Part shown: positions 57,039 to 64,000 of the stretch, piece by piece
Layout: each line of letters begins with the position of its first letter
Position numbering within the stretch: position 1 is the stretch's first letter
Assembly: GCA_905618925.1 (NCBI GenBank)
Contig: CAJQTG010000012.1
Location: forward strand, 1-64,000
Source: an uncultured Candidatus Thioglobus sp.
Lineage (GTDB): Bacteria; Pseudomonadota; Gammaproteobacteria; PS1; Pseudothioglobaceae
Direction of reading: 5' to 3'
Length of the DNA: 64,000 bases
Translations under genes and position numbers: made by a program
The notes under the pieces: model-generated
Told to the model about the DNA's origin: nothing
Seen by the model: the letters and a program-made list of their open reading frames with translations, nothing else
Database searches by the model: none

Positions 57039-58181
57039 ATGAAGATATTAATTGCACCTGATTCTTTTAAAGAAACCTTAGCAGCTTCTGATGCAGCAAA
57101 TGCAATTGAGGAAGGTTTTTTAGGTATTTTTCCAGATGCTAATATTTTAAAATTACCTATTGCTGATGGTGGAGAGGGAACAGTTGATGTCTTAGTTACT
57201 GCTACTAAAGGTAAGTATTTTTCAACGAAAGTGTCAGGCCCTCTAGGAGAATATATCAATGCCAAGTGGGGTATGCTTGGTAATTCAAAAACAGCAGTAA
57301 TCGAAATCGCTGAAGCTTGTGGCTTGCACCTAGTTCCACTTAAAAAAAGAAATCCAATGAATACCTCTAGTTTTGGAGTTGGTGAGCTCATATTTGCTGC
57401 AATTGATGAAGGCGCTGAGCATATTATTATTGGTTTAGGAGGAAGTGCAACAAATGATGGAGGAATGGGTTTTTTACAGGCAATTGGAATCCAATTTTTA
57501 GACTCTTTTGGTAAGGAACTCACTGGAGGTGTAGAAAGTTTAAATACACTTTCAGATATTAATATTACTTCTATCGACTCACGCCTCAAAGGAGTCAGTT
57601 TTGAGATTGCATGCGATGTGGACAATCCTCTCATTGGACAGCAAGGTGCATCAGTTATTTTTGGATCTCAAAAAGGCGCTGATGAAAAGATGATTAATCA
57701 ATTAGATAATCTATTGAGTCATTACTCTACAATCGCTTCCAGTAAATTAAATAATAACCTCTCAATGCAGCCAGGGGCAGGTGCAGCAGGTGGCATAGGT
57801 TATGGTTTTCTTGCTTTTTTAAAGGCGGATCAAAAAAGTGGAGTACAAATTATTCTTGAAAAACTTAATTTTGAGCAACATCTATCAACTACAGATCTTT
57901 TAATAACAGGCGAAGGTAGGTTTGATAGTCAAAGTCTTAGAGGTAAAGCTCCAATGGGAGTAATTGATTATGCAAGAAAGCATAAATGCAGTATCTTTGT
58001 AATTGCAGGTAGTGCAGAGGATGATGAAATACTTGAAAATAAATATGATATCGACAAGGTATTTAGTATTATTTCTAATGACCTATCATTTGAACAGTCA
58101 ATTGCAAATCCCGATGATAGTCTAATAGCTACTGCAAGAAAAGCAGCCCAGCACTATAAAAAATATTATTTGAATCTTTAA
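57039..58181 (+). CDS. Glycerate kinase
   Basis: APDSFKETLAASDAANAIEEG, PIADGGEGTVD, GLGGSATNDGGMGFL, TGEGRFDSQSLRGKAP. Confidence 0.94.
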   Translation: MKILIAPDSFKETLAASDAANAIEEGFLGIFPDANILKLPIADGGEGTVDVLVTATKGKYFSTKVSGPLGEYINAKWGMLGNSKTAVIEIAEACGLHLVPLKKRNPMNTSSFGVGELIFAAIDEGAEHIIIGLGGSATNDGGMGFLQAIGIQFLDSFGKELTGGVESLNTLSDINITSIDSRLKGVSFEIACDVDNPLIGQQGASVIFGSQKGADEKMINQLDNLLSHYSTIASSKLNNNLSMQPGAGAAGGIGYGFLAFLKADQKSGVQIILEKLNFEQHLSTTDLLITGEGRFDSQSLRGKAPMGVIDYARKHKCSIFVIAGSAEDDEILENKYDIDKVFSIISNDLSFEQSIANPDDSLIATARKAAQHYKKYYLNL

Positions 58182-59206
58182 TATCCTAGATCAGGGTTTA
58201 TTAAATTATTTAATTTTTCATCAGCAATGTATCTTTGCATATTCATTAGAACAAGCTCAAGTGTTAGAGGAATATATGTATCACCATCATCAGCAGATAT
58301 ATGCGGCATCACCATTAAGTTCGGTGTGTCCCATAATATTGAATTTGAAGGGAGTGGCTCAGGATCAAAAACATCAATAATAGCAGCCTTGATGTGACCA
58401 GAATTTAAGTTCTCTACAAGAGCATCATAGTCCATTGTGGCAGCCCTTCCGACATTAACAATGCCTACTCCTGGCTTCATTAATGATTGACGCCTTTTAT
58501 CTAATAAATTAAATGTTTCAGTTGTATTCGGTGTAGACATAAAAATGTAATCAGCTGTAGGGAGTACTTCATCTAATTTATCTATCTTAACCATTTGATC
58601 AACACCTTCTAAAGGCTTCCCATGACGACTTACCCCAATTACCTTCATGCCCAATAATTTGCATTTTTTTGCAGCAGCATGTCCTATATTGCCTGTACCT
58701 ATAACCAGCAATGTCTTACCTAATATTGGAGATGAATAGAGAGATTCCCAATGCTTGTTTTGTTGATTTTGAATGATTTCAGGGATATGCGTATGCAGCA
58801 TTAGCACACTCATTAGACCAAACTCCCCTGCTTTTGCTGAGTGCACGCCCCGATTATTAACAACTGAAACATGTTCTGGCAACCAGTCCATTGGACATAA
58901 ATGTTCTACCCCCGCACCAATAATATGAATCCATCGAAGTTTAGGCGCAATTTCAGAAAGATTCTCAGTAGGAAAATCCCAGCACACAAGAACCTCAGCA
59001 GTCTTCATGGATTCATAAAAGTTCTCTAAATCCCAGTCAAAAATTGGCTCAATTTTGTCTTTTAAATCTGGGTAACTTTCAATTGCATCATCAAATCTTT
59101 CTTTGGTAATAGCAAAAACACTTTCCCCTTCAATAGTTGGTGGGAATGAATCAGGGTCTGCATGATTACTCTTAAAATGAACTCTTATTTTATTATCACT
59201 TGCCAT
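58178..59206 (-). CDS. D-2-hydroxyacid dehydrogenase
   Basis: GTGNIGHAAAKKCKLLGMKVIG, VNVGRA, DVFDPEPLP, MPHIS catalytic motifs. Confidence 0.92.
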   Translation of the reverse strand: MASDNKIRVHFKSNHADPDSFPPTIEGESVFAITKERFDDAIESYPDLKDKIEPIFDWDLENFYESMKTAEVLVCWDFPTENLSEIAPKLRWIHIIGAGVEHLCPMDWLPEHVSVVNNRGVHSAKAGEFGLMSVLMLHTHIPEIIQNQQNKHWESLYSSPILGKTLLVIGTGNIGHAAAKKCKLLGMKVIGVSRHGKPLEGVDQMVKIDKLDEVLPTADYIFMSTPNTTETFNLLDKRRQSLMKPGVGIVNVGRAATMDYDALVENLNSGHIKAAIIDVFDPEPLPSNSILWDTPNLMVMPHISADDGDTYIPLTLELVLMNMQRYIADEKLNNLINPDLGY

Positions 59207-59212
59207 AGGTAT

Positions 59213-60583
59213 TTATTTATTGGTATTTGAAGTTTCTCTTGATTGTATTTCTTTTAATTTTTTCGTAACTATTTTAACTCTCTCTTCTTCAACCTTTCCA
59301 TCGACTTCAAATTGAATTTGAACGAATTCATGTGCAAGTTTACTTAAGAAGGAATTGTCTTCCAAATTACTTGCTGGAATATTAAGGACAGAATCACCTC
59401 CATAAGTTGGAACTGGCAATCCATTAATGCCACTTGCTAGATATGGTTTTTTGCCAGAGGCAACAGTTTTTATTTGCTCTCTAATTCTCTGACGCATCAT
59501 TGCAACTCCTTGATCACTTAGTAATAAATTTTCATTTTTATGGATATTTATTGGACCCATGCCTTCGCATGCTTCTCGGTCTGCAGGAAATCTTTGACGT
59601 TCTTTATAGGGGCGATCAAAAATTTCACCCTGTTCAATTAGTTCAGGACCCTCAGGAGTGTTAAATTCCTGTGGATCTCCTCGCTCACCAAAATTAGCCC
59701 AGGCATAGCAGATAGTTGTTTCATCGTCGATTGGAACAACCCATCGTGTAAATGAACTTCTACCATAGTGTATTTGCTTTGTTCCATCTGCAGCAAATGC
59801 TGCGCCTGCTTGAGTAAAGTTTGGCAAAACAACTTCGTTAATCCTAAACCAAATATTGTCACCAACTCTCCTGGTATTGCAGCCTAAAATCCAACTATCA
59901 CGCTCAAAAAAATCAATCTGCCCAACCTCTCCAAAGCCTTCTGAAAACTGTTGTCGACTCATATTTGAATGAAGGAAAGAGGTGTGAATTGGATCAACTA
60001 TAGCATCCAAAACCTGAAGCCAGTTGCAATTGAAGGGTGCCTTATAGGGCACCATTTCCATATCTTTAAAATTTAGGCTGTCATACATTGGGAATTCGGG
60101 TTTTTCATCAATTGGCCCAAGATAGGCGAAAATTAAACCTTTAAATTCATAAGTTGGATAGGCGCCAAGTCGAACCCTCTGTTTAATAATTTCAGCTATA
60201 TGTGCAGGCTGGCCAGGAACATCTAATAATGTTCCATCAATGTCAAAGTGCCATCCATGGTAGCAACATTGAATTCCTGTTTCTTGGCAAATACCAAATT
60301 CAAGAGAAGCTTGTCTATGAGGGCATTGTTTATGAACCAATCCTAATTGATTGCTTTTGTCTCGAAATAGAACAAGTTCTTCATCCAGAATTTTTATTGA
60401 TACAGGAAGATCATCGAGTTCAGAAGAGATAAAAACTGGCTGCCAGTATCTTCTAAGGTATTCACCTGCTGGCGATCCAGGACCAATACGTGTAATTTCA
60501 TCATCAACATCTTTTGAGTGGATTAATCCATGCCCTGAATATCCTTTCAATTCAACCTCGAAGTCACTCCCTTTAATGCCCAT
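59213..60583 (-). CDS. Rieske 2Fe-2S aromatic ring-hydroxylating-type oxygenase (phthalate/vanillate oxygenase-like)
   Basis: Rieske CPHRQASLEFG...CCYHGWHFD; mononuclear Fe motif DPIHTSFLH. Confidence 0.9.
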   Translation of the reverse strand: MGIKGSDFEVELKGYSGHGLIHSKDVDDEITRIGPGSPAGEYLRRYWQPVFISSELDDLPVSIKILDEELVLFRDKSNQLGLVHKQCPHRQASLEFGICQETGIQCCYHGWHFDIDGTLLDVPGQPAHIAEIIKQRVRLGAYPTYEFKGLIFAYLGPIDEKPEFPMYDSLNFKDMEMVPYKAPFNCNWLQVLDAIVDPIHTSFLHSNMSRQQFSEGFGEVGQIDFFERDSWILGCNTRRVGDNIWFRINEVVLPNFTQAGAAFAADGTKQIHYGRSSFTRWVVPIDDETTICYAWANFGERGDPQEFNTPEGPELIEQGEIFDRPYKERQRFPADREACEGMGPINIHKNENLLLSDQGVAMMRQRIREQIKTVASGKKPYLASGINGLPVPTYGGDSVLNIPASNLEDNSFLSKLAHEFVQIQFEVDGKVEEERVKIVTKKLKEIQSRETSNTNK

Positions 60584-60732
60584 ATTGCATCCTTCCCTGA
60601 TTAAAAGTGTTAATGAAAGTTATAAATCATACCAAATTAATACGAATGTTAACAGTAAATAATATTTGTGATTATTACATATTAATTATTTTTAATCTAA
60701 TAAATAGCTGTATTGGTAACTTATTCTTTAAT

Positions 60733-60753
60733 TTATTACATTTAATGTAATAA
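60733..60753. promoter_or_regulatory. 21-bp odd-length palindrome in the divergent Rieske intergenic region (candidate operator)
   Basis: TTATTACATT-T-AATGTAATAA; additional half-site TTATTACAT at 60672-60680; TATAAT at 60761-60766. Confidence 0.55.
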
Positions 60754-60825
60754 TTAGGTTTATAATTTTTCTCATTATCATTTGTTTCATTTATTTTTTG
60801 AGGTAATACAATTACTAAACTTGAC

Positions 60826-61917
60826 ATGTCATCTTTTTTTGAGAAAGGTAAGCTTAAGCATGGACTGCCCTCATCTGCCTATACCAGCGCTGATTTTTTT
60901 CGCACTGAGTGCGATACTGTGTTTACTGATAATTGGGTTTTTGTAGGTTTTGCCCATGAGCTAAATGAGCCAGGGGATGCAAGACCAATTATGGTTGCTG
61001 GTCAGCCAGTAGTTTTAATTAAAAATAGTGAAGGAAAAATTTCAGCTTTTCATAATGCATGCTCTCATCGATGTTTGAAGTTAGTTGATGAGCCAATGAA
61101 TGTTGGCAAGATGTTATCTTGCCCCTACCATGCGTGGACGTATAGTCTTGATGGCGATCTTTGTGCTACTCCGTTCTTTGGCGGCAAAGAGCATCAGCCA
61201 GAAGGCTTTGAAATGTCAAATCATAATCTTAAATCAATAAAAATTGCCGTTTGGCATGATTGGATTTTTATTAATTTAAGTGGCAATGCTGCCAATTTTG
61301 AGGATTATGCAGCTCCACTTATTCAAAATTTTAGTGATATAGATTTTCAAAAAGTGAAGCCTGTAGCTACTTTGGATTTTGGTGAGATTTCTACGAACTG
61401 GAAATTTCTTATGGAAAATTTTATAGAACCTTACCATGTTCAATTTGTTCATCGAACAACAACAAATCAACCTCTTGAGGACCATTACACAATTGTTGAT
61501 GGTGTCTGCCTAGGAAGCGCTATTGATCTTGATGACGATGACAAGGTAAAGGGGAGCTTGTCTGTAAGCTCAAGATACTTAACGCTCTTTCCAAATTTTA
61601 TAATTGGGCGATATGCACCAGATCAAATTGGGGTCTATTTGAATGTTCCAGTTGATGAATGTCATACGCAACAAAAAAGAGTTATCTACACCACAGAGGG
61701 TGAGAGTGTTTCAAGTAAAGAGGTTGATGAAATGAAAAAGCTATGGTGGGATGTCCACAAAGAAGATCACGCAATTTGTGAAAGAATGCAACTTGGCAGG
61801 GCCTCCCCAGTTTCAAACGAAGGTGGTATGTTATCTCCTCACTGGGAAGACAGTGTTCGCGCTTTTCAAGAGATGATTGCAGCAGCTGTTACAAATCCAC
61901 CAAAAAATAACACTTAA
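60826..61917 (+). CDS. Rieske 2Fe-2S oxygenase alpha subunit-like
   Basis: Rieske CSHRC...CPYHAWTYSLDG; Fe site ENFIEPYHVQFVH; start could be ATT at 60811. Confidence 0.92.
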   Translation: MSSFFEKGKLKHGLPSSAYTSADFFRTECDTVFTDNWVFVGFAHELNEPGDARPIMVAGQPVVLIKNSEGKISAFHNACSHRCLKLVDEPMNVGKMLSCPYHAWTYSLDGDLCATPFFGGKEHQPEGFEMSNHNLKSIKIAVWHDWIFINLSGNAANFEDYAAPLIQNFSDIDFQKVKPVATLDFGEISTNWKFLMENFIEPYHVQFVHRTTTNQPLEDHYTIVDGVCLGSAIDLDDDDKVKGSLSVSSRYLTLFPNFIIGRYAPDQIGVYLNVPVDECHTQQKRVIYTTEGESVSSKEVDEMKKLWWDVHKEDHAICERMQLGRASPVSNEGGMLSPHWEDSVRAFQEMIAAAVTNPPKNNT

Positions 61918-61928
61918 AGGAGAATTTA

Positions 61929-62351
61929 ATGACCGATACCAGTTTTAATAGTGACTTTAGATTAGCACATACGATGATGAGAGTTCTTGACTTAGAAAAG
62001 TCACTTCACTTTTATTGCGATATTTTAGGTATGAAAGTACTAAGGAAAACTGATTACCCAGGAGGAAGATTTACAAATGCGTTTGTAGGTTATGGTCCTG
62101 AAATAGAATTTCCTGCACTGGAGCTAACCCATAACTGGGATCAAGAAGAGCTCTATGATAAAGGTAATGGATGGGGGCACATTTGCATTGAAACACCAGA
62201 TGTATACAAAGCTGTTGAAGACCTAGAGGCTGGAGGCGCCAAAATAATTAGCCCAGCTAAACCTATGAATGCTGGAACTCGTATACTTGCATTCATTGAA
62301 GATCCAGATGGATATGTCGTCGAACTTAATGAAAAACTTAACTTAACTTAA
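61929..62351 (+). CDS. gloA: Glyoxalase I-like (lactoylglutathione lyase)
   Basis: HTMMRVLDLEKSLHFYCDILGMKVLRKTDYPGGRFT, LELTHNW, GWGHICIE, IEDPDGYVVEL: the usual H/E/H/E metal ligands appear present. Confidence 0.88.
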   Translation: MTDTSFNSDFRLAHTMMRVLDLEKSLHFYCDILGMKVLRKTDYPGGRFTNAFVGYGPEIEFPALELTHNWDQEELYDKGNGWGHICIETPDVYKAVEDLEAGGAKIISPAKPMNAGTRILAFIEDPDGYVVELNEKLNLT

Positions 62352-62363
62352 AGAGGGATAAAA

Positions 62364-62762
62364 ATGAGTAATAAACCACAACTATATAAATTTGGTGACA
62401 TTGAGCACCGTTTACACACTTTAGAGCCAGGACAAAGCTATATCAAGCCTTTTGTTACTAGTGCAGTTAGTGACACAATGTGCGGCGGTTTGAATTTCTT
62501 AAACCAAGTATCTGTGCCATGGGAGTTAACATGCGATGAGATTATTTATTGTATGGAAGGTACATTCAGATTAACGTGTGATGGTGAGTCTTATAACTGC
62601 AACCCAGGTGATGTCCTTTATATTCCTAAAGATAACTCTATAGCTTATGAGTGTGATGAGAAATGCGTAATATTCTATGCTGCTTACCCTCATGATTGGA
62701 AGCAACAAGCAGGAATTACTTTTGTACCTGGAATAGATCCAGAAGATATGCCTCAAAACTAG
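62364..62762 (+). CDS. Cupin-domain protein (EutQ-like)
   Basis: ELTCDEIIYCMEGTFRLTCDGESYNCNPGDVLYIPKDNSIAYECDEKCVIFYAAYP. Confidence 0.8.
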   Translation: MSNKPQLYKFGDIEHRLHTLEPGQSYIKPFVTSAVSDTMCGGLNFLNQVSVPWELTCDEIIYCMEGTFRLTCDGESYNCNPGDVLYIPKDNSIAYECDEKCVIFYAAYPHDWKQQAGITFVPGIDPEDMPQN

Positions 62763-62769
62763 GATTTAA

Positions 62770-63321
62770 ATGAGTAATTCAAGCAATCGCATAGTGCACC
62801 TAAGTCAATCTAATGAGAGTAATGATAGCGATCAACTTCCGCGTGTCCCAACAAGGGATACGCTAAAAGATAAATTGAATCAACGAATCATTGACATGCT
62901 TGAGATTGATGGAAGAAAGCCATTTAATGAGATTGCTAAATCGCTAGAAATCTCTGAGGGAACTGTTAGAAATCGTGTTAATCGTATGAAAGAAGCGGGT
63001 GTCTTGCAAATCAAAGCATTGGTAGATCGCTCTGCTATTAATTACGCAACAGATTCAATGCTTGGAATAAAAGTTGCATCAACTTCTAGTCCTACTGAGG
63101 TTGCTAAACGCTTTCAAAATTGTAATGAGATAGTTTTTATTATTTGGGTTACAGGTCGATATGATCTTTTAGTAGAAATTGCCTCTGAAGGTGATGAAAC
63201 TCTCACTAGATTTCTAGATGAACATTGTTTTAATAACGACGATATAAAAGATGTTGAGGTAATGAAAGGCCTGGCAACATATAAAAATCAATTTTTATTA
63301 AAATCGCACGAAAAATTATAA
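62770..63321 (+). CDS. Lrp/AsnC-family transcriptional regulator
   Basis: LNQRIIDMLEIDGRKPFNEIAKSLEISEGTVRNRVNRMKEAGVL, RAM-like C-terminal domain. Confidence 0.92.
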   Translation: MSNSSNRIVHLSQSNESNDSDQLPRVPTRDTLKDKLNQRIIDMLEIDGRKPFNEIAKSLEISEGTVRNRVNRMKEAGVLQIKALVDRSAINYATDSMLGIKVASTSSPTEVAKRFQNCNEIVFIIWVTGRYDLLVEIASEGDETLTRFLDEHCFNNDDIKDVEVMKGLATYKNQFLLKSHEKL

Positions 63322-63346
63322 ATATTTAATAAATAAGGAGAAGAAT

Positions 63347-64000
63347 ATGGCAAAGATTTATCACACAACAATGGCAGATGCCCTGCCTTCAAAGAAGCGT
63401 GTTGCAAAGGAAAAAGCTCGATTAGAAAAAGCAGGCGTAAAATACATTCTGTCGTGCTGGATTGACATGCTTGGCCTTCCTAAAACAAAGCCAATTCCTA
63501 TGAAAGAGTTTGAGGCGTTGTGCGCAGGAAAGGGTCCTCAATTTGCAGTTCATTCAGTTTCTTTTGTTCCTGAATTAGGACCTAATGACTCAGATCAGAT
63601 CCCTGTTCCTGATCTAGATAGCTTGGTAATTTGCCCATGGGATAAAACTTGTGTATGGGTTTTTTCAGATTTATGGTGGGAAGGTAAGCCTTATAATTTG
63701 TGCCCTCGCCAAACACTTAAAAGAGCGGTACAAAAAGCAGATGATGCTGGATACAAAGCTTTTTGTGGAATTGAGCCTGAATTTATTGCGATGCGATGGC
63801 AAGATGGCCAGCCTGTTAAAGCTTTCGATGATGACCCATTACCAGGTGAAGGCTTACGTCCTCGCAGACAGGCTTTTGGATACGATGTTGAGTATTCAAT
63901 TGACTCAATGGAGTTTCTCAAAGAACTGATTGATACCGTCAATGAATTAGGCTGGGATATGAAGGATGTAGTATGTGAGGGAGCTTATTCACAATTTGAA
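63347..64000 (+). CDS. Glutamine synthetase family (GlnT / gamma-glutamylmethylamide synthetase-like), 3'-truncated by window end
   Basis: Not in ORF track because it is open to the edge; ATG at 63347 after AAGGAG; translates MAKIYHTTMADALPSKKRVAKEKARLEKAGVKYILSCWIDMLGLPKTKPIPM...KAFCGIEPEFIAMRW...VVCEGAYSQFE. Confidence 0.85.
   Translation, partial: MAKIYHTTMADALPSKKRVAKEKARLEKAGVKYILSCWIDMLGLPKTKPIPMKEFEALCAGKGPQFAVHSVSFVPELGPNDSDQIPVPDLDSLVICPWDKTCVWVFSDLWWEGKPYNLCPRQTLKRAVQKADDAGYKAFCGIEPEFIAMRWQDGQPVKAFDDDPLPGEGLRPRRQAFGYDVEYSIDSMEFLKELIDTVNELGWDMKDVVCEGAYSQFE

Noticed and set aside
57032-57634. 200-aa minus-strand ORF opposite glycerate kinase
   Set aside because: Entirely antisense to a well supported glycerate kinase; composition (Ser/Pro/Lys-rich) is typical of a shadow ORF.
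60202-60662. Plus-strand ORFs (76 and 103 aa) overlapping the start of the minus-strand Rieske gene
   Set aside because: Antisense to strong Rieske coding sequence; no recognisable domain.
63651-63942. 92-aa plus and 83-aa minus ORFs at the window end
   Set aside because: Both lie within the open glutamine synthetase-like frame starting at 63347, which the ORF track omitted because it has no stop before 64000.

Overview
The window is a low-GC, densely coded bacterial chromosome segment, probably from a marine gammaproteobacterium. SUP05/ARCTIC96BD-19 ('Thioglobus')-like is a guess from gene content and protein style. Most of it is housekeeping: tig-clpP-clpX-hflX-lon, rsmB-dsbC, pepA, pabC-mltG-tmk-holB-hemL, rpiA, rdgB-hemW, argB-pyrK-like-yggS, yhdP-tldD, and a complete 14-gene nuoA-N complex I operon (41218-55418). 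Three accessory zones stand out. (1) The left edge holds a CoA-dependent module with a protein strikingly CaiD-like (crotonobetainyl-CoA hydratase), an acyl-CoA dehydrogenase and an NDP-forming acyl-CoA synthetase, next to c-type cytochromes, a ProXWV-type quaternary-amine ABC transporter, a choline-dehydrogenase-like GMC flavoprotein and an enolase-superfamily enzyme. (2) A sulfur-trafficking cluster (29406-31048) holds TusA, a DsrE2-like protein and two half-size YeeE/YedE proteins. (3) The right edge (57-64 kb) has two divergent Rieske oxygenases, a D-2-hydroxyacid dehydrogenase, glyoxalase I, a cupin, an Lrp/AsnC regulator and a GlnT/GMAS-like glutamine synthetase cut off by the window end. 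A 21-bp odd-length palindrome with perfectly complementary arms lies in its divergent control region. Zones 1 and 3 are the best candidates for an undescribed methylated-amine or carnitine-type catabolic system. I saw no CRISPR arrays, rRNA, insertion sequences or convincing tRNAs by eye. All functional calls are from motif and family recognition without database searches.
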